Shown here one piece after another: positions 24,334 through 33,019 of a stretch of DNA of 64,000 nt. The position numbers were made by a program, and so were the translations under genes. The notes below the pieces were generated by a model that was given only the letters and a program-made list of their open reading frames with translations, searched no databases and was not told the origin of the DNA. Position 1 is the first letter of the stretch, and each line of letters starts with the position of its first letter. The stretch spans positions 4,464,001-4,528,000 of the forward strand of contig NZ_CP110001.1 in assembly GCF_025947185.1 (NCBI RefSeq), given 5' to 3'. The DNA comes from Flavobacterium sp. N2038 (GTDB taxonomy: Bacteria; Bacteroidota; Bacteroidia; Flavobacteriales; Flavobacteriaceae).

Positions 24334-25569
24334 TTATTCAATCTTTCGTTTCACAAACCAAATTCCGTCTAAAGACAAATTAAGAGACAACTTATGATAA
24401 TTTTCTTTAATTAAATTATCTGAGATTCTTCCTTTTTGTCCATACGAATAAGAAATGTTTAAACTCGAAAAAGTATTCTCTATCGGTAAATTAAGTCCAA
24501 TTGAGATTGCAGCATTATTAATTCTTTTTCCGTCAATTTCCAGATAACCATTATCAAAATTTGCGCCCATCGCGTATTGCACTCTATCCCAATACTTGCG
24601 AATATTTTTTCTAGGTTTATAGGTAAACCCCAAAGCAAATCTGTCCTGATTTACAAAATCACCGTATAACTCAGATTGATTGGTATTACTCCATAAACTC
24701 TTTTCGTAATCAAATGTTATATTTAAATTGTTCTTAAAACGTTTGCTGATTCCAACGCCTATCTCTGAAGGCAAATAATAATCATCTACGTTTGAAGCAA
24801 CATCAGACTCAACAGTTGTTACTACCTCATCTGTAACCATCTGAACAGTCTGTACTTTTGACGCTTTAATCTGAGCCGGTAACTTAAACGTTGATGCAAT
24901 TGTAAAAGTTGAATCTATTTTATACTGTGCCCCTAATGTTGCACGCAGACCATTGTAATTTGTTTTTTTGCTAATTGCTGTAACCGAATTAACAATCAGA
25001 TAACTTCGTTCATCGGTTGTGTTTCCAAATAATACAGAAGCTGATACTCCGGCTGAAAATTTCTTTCCAAATCGATATCCATACGAAAAATCAAAATTGT
25101 TTAATCCGCCGGAACCCACAGCTGTTAAATAATAAAAGTCCTGGCTGTTTGTAATGGGTAATTTTAAATTCGATATTTTAAAAGTAGCACTCGAATAGGG
25201 TCTTAATGCTACACTAAATCCCGAATTCTTAGTCACCGGAAAAGCAAAAGCAAGATGCGAAAACTGAAAATTATTTCGATTCTCTGTTCTTGAAGCACTT
25301 TGATAAGTCGACGCAATTGCCTTCCCTCCTATGTCAAACATAAAATGATTTAAAGGCATATAACCCAGCGAAGCCGGATTTAGATTATTTATAAATGTAT
25401 CTGACGGCAAAGCCAAACCTGATGACCCAATTGAAGGAAGAATTCCAAAATCTGAATCATATAAACTCCCTACCCCATAAAGAGAATATGGCGAACTTGA
25501 AATACTTTGAGAAAATGAAGTCATTGACAATAAAACGAAGTAACTTAAATAAATTATTTTCTTTTTCAT
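24334..25569 (-). CDS. Outer-membrane beta-barrel protein next to the DUF4270 gene
   Basis: This 411-residue protein has a signal peptide ending near SFSQ (residue 21). It then has NNLNPASLGYMPLNHFMFDIGGKA, which resembles the start of FadL/PorV-like barrels, and a regular succession of short amphipathic strands ending NLSLDGIWFVKRKIE. The exact family is not recognised. It directly follows the DUF4270 lipoprotein gene with no gap, so they are cotranscribed. Confidence 0.78.
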   Translation of the reverse strand: MKKKIIYLSYFVLLSMTSFSQSISSSPYSLYGVGSLYDSDFGILPSIGSSGLALPSDTFINNLNPASLGYMPLNHFMFDIGGKAIASTYQSASRTENRNNFQFSHLAFAFPVTKNSGFSVALRPYSSATFKISNLKLPITNSQDFYYLTAVGSGGLNNFDFSYGYRFGKKFSAGVSASVLFGNTTDERSYLIVNSVTAISKKTNYNGLRATLGAQYKIDSTFTIASTFKLPAQIKASKVQTVQMVTDEVVTTVESDVASNVDDYYLPSEIGVGISKRFKNNLNITFDYEKSLWSNTNQSELYGDFVNQDRFALGFTYKPRKNIRKYWDRVQYAMGANFDNGYLEIDGKRINNAAISIGLNLPIENTFSSLNISYSYGQKGRISDNLIKENYHKLSLNLSLDGIWFVKRKIE

Positions 25570-26895
25570 TTAATAGGAGATGTAATAAATTTTCAATTGA
25601 ATTTTATTGTTCAGATTCTTTTGGTCTCCCAAGACAATTCGGTTGACTGTTTTATTAATTCCCGGCAATGTCAGAATAAGACTGGACCTGGAATCGCTTT
25701 GTTTTAACATTTCTTTCTGCAGGAAATTACCAACCGGAATGGTGTAACCCACATTTTCATTAAACTCGTCGCTTTTTTTATTTAAAATACCAAAAACAGC
25801 TGTTCCTGCAGCATTTTGCAGCGAACCACTAATCCTGTTTAGGTTGTCCCCCACATAAACCGCTAAAGAATCTGCCAACGGATATTGCTTTGTATATGTA
25901 TTATTGACCGCTTTCAAAACAAGTTCGGCATTTACAATTGCGCCATTTTCAGAAATATACTTTAGCTGTTTGATATTTGGAAAATCGATTCGACAAGCCA
26001 CCCCTGTTCCAGACTGAATAAAGCCTTGTTTATTGATTAACGAACTTGACAATGCTTTACTTGAAACAGGTAAACTCGAGAGCAGTGTTCCTGTTTTATC
26101 CAACGAAATAGAATTAAACTGTTTTGAAATATCCAAAATGGTAAAATCAACAAAATAGGATATTTCTGTATCGGCCTGATATTTTGAATAATACAGCCGT
26201 ACTTTACTTGTAGCGGCATGAAAACCAATAACGCTTGAAGAATTGGATGTTGATGGTACAATAACAAGTCCTTTAAGGTATTCTGTAAAATTATCAAACC
26301 CAGTAACTTCTCTTTTTTTAATCTTTTGAAAAAGTTCACTCCCAAAAGTGTCACTCATTTTAATCACAATTGAGTCTTTTTCAAGAGGTCTGGGTTTATA
26401 TGAAATTGTCCCTAGACTTTCACTATTATAAGCTAGTGCCGAATTGTTGTAAAAACTGTCATTATCCGTATTTGGCTTTACCTTTTGTATTAGTCTGTGA
26501 ATATCTAACGTTTGTACTTTTGTTGTATCTCCAAAATAGTACTTATCATATTTTAAAATCATAGCAATAGAGTCAAAAACAAAGTTTGTTGCCTCTGTAT
26601 CTGAACCACTGGAATTTAAGGAATAGATTGCCCCCGACACCTGGAAATAACTATTTGATTTTACTTTTCCGAAAATAGGGTCATCATAATTTCCAACTAA
26701 AATTCGGCTTTGACCCGATGTAACCAAAGAATCAAAATTTATTGTAGACATTTCGACTGAAACAGTATCAATCATAATTACTTTATTATTTACGGCTAAA
26801 TAATCAGATCCAACAACAAATTCGCCAGCATCTGTATCTGTACCACATGAAAGCAATGTGATGGCAAAAAAGAACATCAATAAAAACTTGTGCAT
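25570..26895 (-). CDS. DUF4270 family lipoprotein
   Basis: The start was moved to the ATG at 26895 (441 residues) because MHKFLLMFFFAITLLSC is a proper lipoprotein signal (Cys17) and the promoter box lies just upstream. DSVEMSTINFDSLVTSGQSRILVGNYDDPIFG (residues about 45-75) is the recognisable DUF4270 opening; the family is restricted to Bacteroidetes and is of unknown role. It heads a two-gene unit with the outer-membrane protein gene at 24334. Confidence 0.82.
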   Translation of the reverse strand: MHKFLLMFFFAITLLSCGTDTDAGEFVVGSDYLAVNNKVIMIDTVSVEMSTINFDSLVTSGQSRILVGNYDDPIFGKVKSNSYFQVSGAIYSLNSSGSDTEATNFVFDSIAMILKYDKYYFGDTTKVQTLDIHRLIQKVKPNTDNDSFYNNSALAYNSESLGTISYKPRPLEKDSIVIKMSDTFGSELFQKIKKREVTGFDNFTEYLKGLVIVPSTSNSSSVIGFHAATSKVRLYYSKYQADTEISYFVDFTILDISKQFNSISLDKTGTLLSSLPVSSKALSSSLINKQGFIQSGTGVACRIDFPNIKQLKYISENGAIVNAELVLKAVNNTYTKQYPLADSLAVYVGDNLNRISGSLQNAAGTAVFGILNKKSDEFNENVGYTIPVGNFLQKEMLKQSDSRSSLILTLPGINKTVNRIVLGDQKNLNNKIQLKIYYISY

Positions 26896-26910
26896 AATAA
26901 ATTTTTTCAA

Positions 26911-26918
26911 CAAATATA
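26911..26918 (-). promoter_or_regulatory. -7 box of the DUF4270 gene
   Basis: Minus-strand TATATTTG fits TAnnTTTG, 16 bases before the ATG at 26895. No -33 TTG is visible. Confidence 0.5.
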
Positions 26919-27101
26919 AAAGGCACACTTCTGCACTGCACTATAACATATACAGCCCCGTATTTTTAACCTACAGACAGCAAAAAAACATCTACAACAG
27001 AACAATCAGTACAAATTATTGTTTCGACCGCAAAAAGGAGGATTTAGTCTATCAAAAAGTGCCATACATATATATTCTTTTTTTTAAAAGCATGAGGAAA
27101 C

Positions 27102-27109
27102 TACTTTTG
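27102..27109 (+). promoter_or_regulatory. -7 box of the barrel/kelch/kinase cluster
   Basis: TACTTTTG fits TAnnTTTG, 16 bases before the ATG at 27126. The 230-base spacer from 26896 holds this and the divergent DUF4270 box; nothing else was recognised in it. Confidence 0.5.
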
Positions 27110-27125
27110 AGCCAATAAATAAGTA

Positions 27126-27965
27126 ATGAAAATAAGGCTCTTAATATGTTCGTTTTTTACCATTTCATTTTTTAGCATGAAAGCTCAGGAAACCTTTTCG
27201 GCAGATTTTAATTTAAAAACAGAATCAACTGATCAAATTGATTTCACGGAAATCAATATGGAGATGCAATACAATAAAAAAACAGATAACAAAGATCAAC
27301 TGACAAATACATTTGAGTATACAAATCTGAATGTAAATTACGAATTGGGCCGTTTTACAACATATAAAAATTTGGATCGGTTTAATCAATTGAAAAACAA
27401 GACCGATTTCCTGCATAAATTTTCAAATACAACAAAAGTAAATTTCAGCTTGATACCAGTATTTAGTTTTCAGCAAAACCCGGACATTTCAGATTTTTCT
27501 ATTTTAGGAAGTCTTGAAATTATTCAGCAAATAGACTCAAATATAAGTCTGGCTTTTGGTGCAGCCAGAGCAGCTGTGTTTGGTTATCCCGGATTTATAC
27601 CTGTTGCATCTTTAAACTTTAAAATAAACAACAAAAGTAATTTGTTGATAGGGTTTCCGGATTCGAAGATTTCTTACTCCAATAATATTCGAAACAAATT
27701 TAATCTGAGCAATAGTTTCAATGGTAATTTCTACAATTTAGATCAGGCGATAGCTACAAATACAGCTACAAGGGCAAGCTTAGCACAGATGACATCAGCC
27801 TTTGAATATGAAAGAAATGTCGAAAAAAACTGGTTTATTCATTTTAGGGCCGGATATGATTTTAATAAAAAATACAAACTGATGGATTCTGACAATCATA
27901 AAATATATGATTTTAATTCAGGCAACGGATATACTTTGGGAGTTGGCATCAAATACAAACAATAA
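27126..27965 (+). CDS. Outer-membrane barrel-like protein (DUF6268-like)
   Basis: This 279-residue protein has a signal peptide ending SMKAQ (about residue 20). It then shows alternating hydrophobic/polar strands such as VNFSLIPVFSFQQNPD and ISLAFGAARAAVFGYPGFIP, ending GYTLGVGIKYKQ, as in small outer-membrane barrels of the DUF6268 type. The family call is tentative. It is first in a five-gene plus-strand cluster with a kelch lipoprotein, a DUF4907 lipoprotein and a LytS/LytTR pair. Confidence 0.7.
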   Translation: MKIRLLICSFFTISFFSMKAQETFSADFNLKTESTDQIDFTEINMEMQYNKKTDNKDQLTNTFEYTNLNVNYELGRFTTYKNLDRFNQLKNKTDFLHKFSNTTKVNFSLIPVFSFQQNPDISDFSILGSLEIIQQIDSNISLAFGAARAAVFGYPGFIPVASLNFKINNKSNLLIGFPDSKISYSNNIRNKFNLSNSFNGNFYNLDQAIATNTATRASLAQMTSAFEYERNVEKNWFIHFRAGYDFNKKYKLMDSDNHKIYDFNSGNGYTLGVGIKYKQ

Positions 27966-27981
27966 ATAAATTTAATACACT

Positions 27982-28989
27982 ATGAATAATTTAAAAAAAG
28001 GAATATTATTCGCAACATTGCTTTCGGCTCTCTTTTTGGTAAGCTGCAGCAACGATGACGACGACGATGATTTAATAGGAAACTGGATTAAAAAATCTGC
28101 ATTTGATGGACCAGCCAGATCAAGCGCAACTAGTTTTGTTATTGGTGATTATGCTTATGTCGCTACAGGATATACCGGCGATGAATATTTAAAAGATTTA
28201 TGGGCTTACAACTCTAATGGTGATTACTGGGAACAAAAAGCAGATTTTACCGGTGTTGGAAGAAGTTCTGCTTCTAGTTTTACGCTTAATGAAAAAGGAT
28301 ATGTTGGTCTTGGGTATGACGGAACAAACAAATTGAAAGATTTTTATCAATACGATCCCGTTAGCAATTCCTGGTCTCAAAAAACAGACTTTGCAGGAAC
28401 TGCCCGTTATGGCGCACTTGGATTTCAGGTTGGTGGAAAAGCTTACTTTGGCACCGGCTATGATGGGAATTACTTAAAAGATTTTTACCAGTATAACGAT
28501 CAGACTAATGCCTGGACGCTTATGAACGGGTTTAGCGGAAACAAAAGACGAAATGCTACTGTTTTTGTAATTGGAGATAAAGCGTATATAGGCACAGGGA
28601 TTAACAATAGTGTTTATCAGGAAGATTTTTGGGAGTTTGATCCTTCTACTGATGTCTGGACAAGAAAACGCGATATAGACAAAGATACTGATGATGATTA
28701 TACCTATAACGATGAGTATGCAATTGTGCGTGCAAATGCATCTGCTTTTTCTATGAACGGATTAGGGTATGTTGTAGGTGGTGAAAGTATCAAAACTGTT
28801 TGGGAATACAACCCATCAACAGATTATTGGACAGAAAGAACCGCAATGGAAGGAGCTACAAGAACCGATGCTGTTGGATTTGCCATCAACAATCGTGGTT
28901 TTTATATGTTAGGACGAGTTGGCTCAAGTTATTTTGATGATGCATGGGAATTTAAACCTCTGGATACACAAAGCGACGATGATAATTAA
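27982..28989 (+). CDS. Kelch-repeat beta-propeller lipoprotein
   Basis: This 335-residue lipoprotein has lipobox FLVSC (Cys22) followed by an acidic NDDDDDD linker. Six repeats of about 47 residues follow. Each has a W, an ARSSATSF-like segment, a G-Y-G/TGY turn and a final F-x-Y/F-D-P-x-x-x-x-W (FYQYDPVSNSW, FWEFDPSTDVW, VWEYNPSTDYW). This predicts a six-bladed propeller exposed at the cell surface or in the periplasm. The ligand is unknown. It overlaps the start of the DUF4907 gene by 11 bases. Confidence 0.9.
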   Translation: MNNLKKGILFATLLSALFLVSCSNDDDDDDLIGNWIKKSAFDGPARSSATSFVIGDYAYVATGYTGDEYLKDLWAYNSNGDYWEQKADFTGVGRSSASSFTLNEKGYVGLGYDGTNKLKDFYQYDPVSNSWSQKTDFAGTARYGALGFQVGGKAYFGTGYDGNYLKDFYQYNDQTNAWTLMNGFSGNKRRNATVFVIGDKAYIGTGINNSVYQEDFWEFDPSTDVWTRKRDIDKDTDDDYTYNDEYAIVRANASAFSMNGLGYVVGGESIKTVWEYNPSTDYWTERTAMEGATRTDAVGFAINNRGFYMLGRVGSSYFDDAWEFKPLDTQSDDDN

Positions 28990-29311
28990 TTCCAAAAAAC
29001 AATTCTTCTGGAGTAAAATCCGGAAGAATTTACTGTTTATCACAGTAGTTCTATTAATTTCTTCCTGTACTCAAAAGGAAGTTTTTAAGATCCGTTCTTT
29101 CAAAACCAATACTGGCTGGGGATATACAATTACTTATAAAAACAAAACTATAATAAAGCAATCTGTTGTTCCGGCGATAAGTGACAATAAAAGTTTTTCC
29201 AGTGAAGACGATGCTTTAAAGACAGGTAATTTAGTAATTGAGAAACTCCGGAAGAAGACATCTCCAACGGTAACAAAAAATGATTTAATTTTATTAAAAA
29301 TAAAATTCTAA
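28979..29311 (+). CDS. DUF4907-like small lipoprotein
   Basis: The ATG at 28979 (110 residues) is chosen because it gives a lipoprotein signal, LLFITVVLLISSC, with Cys30. The open frame extends further upstream inside the kelch gene. The mature part contains NTGWGYTITYKNKTIIKQSVVP, typical of the small DUF4907 family found beside kelch propeller genes. It ends exactly where the histidine kinase gene begins (29312), so translation is likely coupled. Confidence 0.75.
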   Translation: MIINSKKQFFWSKIRKNLLFITVVLLISSCTQKEVFKIRSFKTNTGWGYTITYKNKTIIKQSVVPAISDNKSFSSEDDALKTGNLVIEKLRKKTSPTVTKNDLILLKIKF

Positions 29312-30421
29312 ATGAAGATCGATACCATTAAAAATACAAGTTCAAATAAAATTCTATTCCATTGTATCATATGGATTTTCTTTATATTGACTTCTTTAAT
29401 TCAATTTTATGAAAGTCCTTTTAAAATCAATAATGATTTCTATGCACAATGGATTACGGGAATAATTTTGTTTTATCTGAATTATTTTTATCTGGTACCC
29501 GCTTTGCTTCTGGAGAAAAAATACTGGCTCTATTTTGTTTTTGCACTGGCCTTGATTTTTGCTTTTATGGCCATCAGAGTAAATTATTTTATTCCCGAAT
29601 TCAGACACCTCAGATCAGAGAATATGATATCACCACGAATGATGCCTCAGGACGCAAAATTTTTGGAACATGCACCTCATTTTAGAAGAGAAATTCGACA
29701 ACCGCTTTTTTTTAAAATTGCTCCGTCATTTTTCTATATTTTAATTATTACTATAAGTGCCATTATCAGAACATTGTCTGAGTTTTACAACAATCAGCAA
29801 AACAAATTAATTGCCGAAACACATAGAACAAATACTGAATTGATTTATTTGCGTAAACAAACCAATCCGCATTTTTTATTCAACTCTTTAAACAGTATTT
29901 ATTCATTAGCACACAAAAAATCTGATTTGGTCCCTAATGCCATCGTAACATTATCCGAACTTATGCGGTATATGCTGTATGAAACTGATAACAAAACGGT
30001 GGCTTTAGAAAAAGAAATCAATTACATTCAAAATTACATCGAATTACAAAAACTCAGATTAAACAATATTGAAGATATTGTAATAAATGTTCATGGTAAC
30101 ACCAAAAACAAATTTATCGAACCACTGCTTTTGATTTCTTTTGTTGAAAATGCCTTTAAATACGGAACAGATTATAAAGGTGCGGCACACGTAAAAATTA
30201 AGATTTTTATTTTGGAAAATAGTCTCGATTTCTGGATCGAAAACACCATTGAAAATTATGTTAAAGATCCTGAAAACTCAGGAATTGGTTTAGTTAATAT
30301 CCAAAACAGACTTGATTTACTATATCCAAATGCACATCAGCTTACTATAACACATGATAATGAATATTATCGAATTCATCTGAACTTAAATTTAGATCAA
30401 ATTCAGACCGCTCAAAACTAA
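29312..30421 (+). CDS. LytS/YehU-type sensor histidine kinase
   Basis: This 369-residue membrane kinase has four predicted membrane segments (about 16-33, 47-65, 72-90, 138-155) with a 45-residue loop between the third and fourth. The His-kinase box NPHFLFNSLNSIYSL has phospho-accepting His187. The GHKL ATPase follows, with FVENAFKYG and SGIGLVNIQNRLDLLY. There is no separate sensor domain, so the signal is read through the membrane part or its loop. It pairs with the LytTR regulator at 30555. Confidence 0.95.
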   Translation: MKIDTIKNTSSNKILFHCIIWIFFILTSLIQFYESPFKINNDFYAQWITGIILFYLNYFYLVPALLLEKKYWLYFVFALALIFAFMAIRVNYFIPEFRHLRSENMISPRMMPQDAKFLEHAPHFRREIRQPLFFKIAPSFFYILIITISAIIRTLSEFYNNQQNKLIAETHRTNTELIYLRKQTNPHFLFNSLNSIYSLAHKKSDLVPNAIVTLSELMRYMLYETDNKTVALEKEINYIQNYIELQKLRLNNIEDIVINVHGNTKNKFIEPLLLISFVENAFKYGTDYKGAAHVKIKIFILENSLDFWIENTIENYVKDPENSGIGLVNIQNRLDLLYPNAHQLTITHDNEYYRIHLNLNLDQIQTAQN

Positions 30422-30508
30422 ATATTCCCCTCTAAAAGTTAAGATTTAATTATAAAATAAAGGGCTTATTTTATGATAACTTTAAAACTTAATTAACTGG
30501 TTTAAAAG

Positions 30509-30516
30509 TACTTTTG
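30509..30516 (+). promoter_or_regulatory. -7 box before the LytTR regulator gene
   Basis: TACTTTTG fits TAnnTTTG, 38 bases before the ATG at 30555 in a 133-base spacer. It suggests the regulator can also be transcribed apart from the kinase operon. Confidence 0.45.
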
Positions 30517-30554
30517 AGCACCAAAACAAAATTTAAAAACTTAATTTTCAACAA

Positions 30555-31271
30555 ATGAAATGTGTAATTATAGACGATGAACCTTTAGCGGTTGAGTTAC
30601 TGGAAGATTTTGTTCAGAAGATAGATTCTCTGGAATTAATTACAACTTTCAATAATGCAATTGATGCGGTATCATTTATCAATCAAAATAATGTCGATTT
30701 AATTTTTCTCGACATTCAGATGCCACATTTCTCCGGAATTGATTTTTTAAATACAATCGAAAAAAAACCTTTAGTCATTTTTACGACTGCTTACTCTGAT
30801 TATGCAGTCGAAGGTTTTAATTTGGGGGCTGTTGATTATTTAGTAAAACCAATTCCGTTTCACCGTTTTTTAAAATCAGTCGTCAGAGCACAGCAAATTT
30901 TTAATCCGGCATCAAGTATCCAGACCATTTCTGAGAACATAACAGCTCCTGAACTAGAACAGGATTTTATGTTCGTTAGAGCTGAATATGAAAATGTTAA
31001 GATGAATTTTTCAGATATTTTATTTATTGAAGGCCTAAAAGATTATGTGAAAATTTATACTACGGATAATAAATTCACACTTACCTTAATCAGCTTAATC
31101 AAATTAGAAAATTTACTTTCCAACAAAGGTTTCTCCAGAATCCACAGATCCTATATCATTAACATAAAACATGTTAAGTCGATTCAGAAAAATAAAGTTT
31201 TGATTAGTGATAAAAGAATTCCAATTAGTGAAAGTTATAAAACTGCTTTTTTCGAAAAAATCAACCTTTAA
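30555..31271 (+). CDS. LytTR-family response regulator
   Basis: This 238-residue protein has a receiver domain (1 to about 118) with acidic pocket IIDDEP (Asp7, Asp8), phosphorylation site Asp53 in LIFLDIQMP, Thr78 and Lys98 in YLVKPI. A LytTR DNA-binding domain follows (about 135-238), with FVRAEYENVKMNFSDILFIEG and FSRIHRSYIINIKHV. It is the partner of the upstream LytS-type kinase. Likely targets include its own cluster, but no binding site was recognised. Confidence 0.95.
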   Translation: MKCVIIDDEPLAVELLEDFVQKIDSLELITTFNNAIDAVSFINQNNVDLIFLDIQMPHFSGIDFLNTIEKKPLVIFTTAYSDYAVEGFNLGAVDYLVKPIPFHRFLKSVVRAQQIFNPASSIQTISENITAPELEQDFMFVRAEYENVKMNFSDILFIEGLKDYVKIYTTDNKFTLTLISLIKLENLLSNKGFSRIHRSYIINIKHVKSIQKNKVLISDKRIPISESYKTAFFEKINL

Positions 31272-31286
31272 TTAAATTCCAAAATA

Positions 31287-31345
31287 AAAAATTCCAAATA
31301 CCAATAAGACATATGCATCATTGGTATTTGGAATTTTATTTTTTA
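31287..31345. terminator. Strong terminator after the LytTR gene
   Basis: The arms 31289-31305 and 31320-31336 form a perfect 17-base stem around a 14-base loop, followed by TTATTTTTT. It can serve both the LytTR gene and the converging carbonic anhydrase gene (stop at 31360). Confidence 0.88.
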
Positions 31346-31359
31346 AGATATTGTTCTAA

Positions 31360-31878
31360 TTATTCTTCGTTTTTAAGCCAGCCAGAATACATAACATAAT
31401 TATTTGAAATACGCTCAATTTCACCAGCAAAGTCAGATTGATCGATATCTTTTACTTTTGTTGCCGGCACACCTGCGTAAATACTTCCGGATTTAACAAC
31501 CGTGTTTTGTGTTACAACTGCACCCGCAGCAATAATAGAATTGCTTTCTATCACACAATTATCCATAACAATCGATCCCATTCCTATTAAAACATTATCA
31601 TGAACGGTACAGCCGTGAACGATTGCATTATGACCTATTGAAACATTATTTCCTATAATTGTTGGGTGTTTCTGATACGTACAATGAATTATTGCTCCAT
31701 CCTGAATGTTAACTTTATTACCGATTTTAATAAAATGAACATCACCACGTATTACAGCATTAAACCAAACACTACATGATTCGCCAAAGGTTACATCACC
31801 CACTATTGTAGCATTTTCAGCTACATAACAATCCTCTGGAATTTGAGGAGATTTTCCGTTTACAGATTTGATTAACAT
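31360..31878 (-). CDS. Gamma-carbonic anhydrase family protein
   Basis: This 172-residue left-handed beta-helix protein is built of hexapeptide repeats, beginning NATIVGDVTFGESCSVWFNA. The three zinc ligands of gamma-carbonic anhydrases are present: His65 (AIIHC), His83 and His88 (IGHNAIVHGC). IRGD at 43-46 and the closing YAGVPATKV are also typical. Activity is plausible but many homologs have none shown. It follows the PorP/SprF gene by eight bases on the minus strand. Confidence 0.92.
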   Translation of the reverse strand: MLIKSVNGKSPQIPEDCYVAENATIVGDVTFGESCSVWFNAVIRGDVHFIKIGNKVNIQDGAIIHCTYQKHPTIIGNNVSIGHNAIVHGCTVHDNVLIGMGSIVMDNCVIESNSIIAAGAVVTQNTVVKSGSIYAGVPATKVKDIDQSDFAGEIERISNNYVMYSGWLKNEE

Positions 31879-31886
31879 AAAAAAAA

Positions 31887-32876
31887 TTAATTAATAGCAG
31901 GGCAGTTACAATCATAACGTTCCTTTTTACAAAATAAATTAATACCCAAAGTAATTTGATGGTAACCACCAGTATCAAATTTTACATCACCAGTTACCTG
32001 TGTATAGGTATAGGCAAACATAAAATTCTTGTAATTTATACCAATTATAGGCGTAAAGTATTGCAGTTTTTGAGTTTGAATTCCGCTTCCTGTATTATAC
32101 TGCGCTCCATCAAAACTTCTTCTATAAGAAAGCGCAGCCCATAAACTTCCAAAATCCATATTTTTGTACCCTTTCATATTCAAGTCAATAGATTTTTCTT
32201 TTGTCTCATCAAAAATCTGAAGCAATATCGAAGGCTCCCAGGTAAAGTTTTCTTTCTTACCAAAAACATACCCTGCACTAAATAAAAACTTCCTTATATT
32301 ATCACTTTCATAATCGGTATACATATCTCTTCTGCTTTCAACTAAACCCTGAACTGTCGCATGAGCATAAAAATCGAGATAATTGTATGATGCTCCAACA
32401 TCAACAGTAAAATAAGTATCTTTTTGAATCGATCCAAAAACTATCGGATCAAAAGTCCCTCCAAATTTTGTCTCGTCTAACTGATTCTGAATTATGCCTC
32501 CACTAATACCAAAAGAAAGCTGATTCAAGTCAATTTCATCTCTGGAAAACATTATATGATGGGCATAGGTTGCTTTTAATCCTTTCTGTGAATGATAACC
32601 ATTTTTATCATTAAAAATAATAACTCCGGCTCCGGATCGCTCCCCTACTCTTCCATTAAAACTTAAAGTCTGCAGAGATGGCGCATCGTCCTGACCAAAC
32701 CATTGTTTTCTGGCAGTTAATCTAATTTTGGCACAATTTGCCGCGCCAGCCATTGACGGGTGAATTAAATAATAATTATCTGACAAATAATCCGAATAGA
32801 CAGGAATTCCTTCTTGTGAATAAGAGTAAATTGCAGTTAGACAAAAAATAATTAAAACCCTGATTCTAAATCCCAT
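31887..32876 (-). CDS. PorP/SprF family type IX secretion membrane protein
   Basis: This 329-residue outer-membrane protein has a signal peptide ending IYSYSQ (about residue 20), followed by GIPVYSDYLSDNYYLIHPSMAGAANCAKIRLTARKQW, with W-G/F pairs typical of the PorP/SprF family (read at residues 22-58). It ends YHQITLGINLFCKKERYDCNCPAIN, with three cysteines. Family members anchor or help secrete large adhesins via the type IX system, usually encoded beside their adhesin. No adhesin gene is adjacent here. Confidence 0.88.
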   Translation of the reverse strand: MGFRIRVLIIFCLTAIYSYSQEGIPVYSDYLSDNYYLIHPSMAGAANCAKIRLTARKQWFGQDDAPSLQTLSFNGRVGERSGAGVIIFNDKNGYHSQKGLKATYAHHIMFSRDEIDLNQLSFGISGGIIQNQLDETKFGGTFDPIVFGSIQKDTYFTVDVGASYNYLDFYAHATVQGLVESRRDMYTDYESDNIRKFLFSAGYVFGKKENFTWEPSILLQIFDETKEKSIDLNMKGYKNMDFGSLWAALSYRRSFDGAQYNTGSGIQTQKLQYFTPIIGINYKNFMFAYTYTQVTGDVKFDTGGYHQITLGINLFCKKERYDCNCPAIN

Positions 32877-32975
32877 AAAAGCAAAATAGTTTAAAAATAT
32901 TTTTGACTCCCTTAATTTAATACGATTTATTTGAAAAGAGTCTTAATTATTTTATTAAAAAATCAAATATAGGTA

Positions 32976-33003
32976 TTAGTAGAAAATAACTTTAGTAAAT
33001 TTG
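32976..33003 (+). promoter_or_regulatory. Promoter of the Nfu-type gene
   Basis: TTA (32976-32978) in place of TTG, a 17-base spacer, then TAAATTTG (32996-33003), which fits TAnnTTTG, 16 bases before the ATG at 33020. Confidence 0.6.
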
Positions 33004-33019
33004 CGAAAAATTACATACC

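Noticed and set aside
26037..26354. A 105-residue minus-strand open frame
   Set aside because: It lies inside the DUF4270 gene in another frame and shows no signal, domain or start context. It is a shadow.
31264..31310. Possible further period-8 array of TTCCAAA-like words before the LytTR terminator
   Set aside because: The phasing is irregular, and the repetition is largely explained by the 17-base terminator stem.
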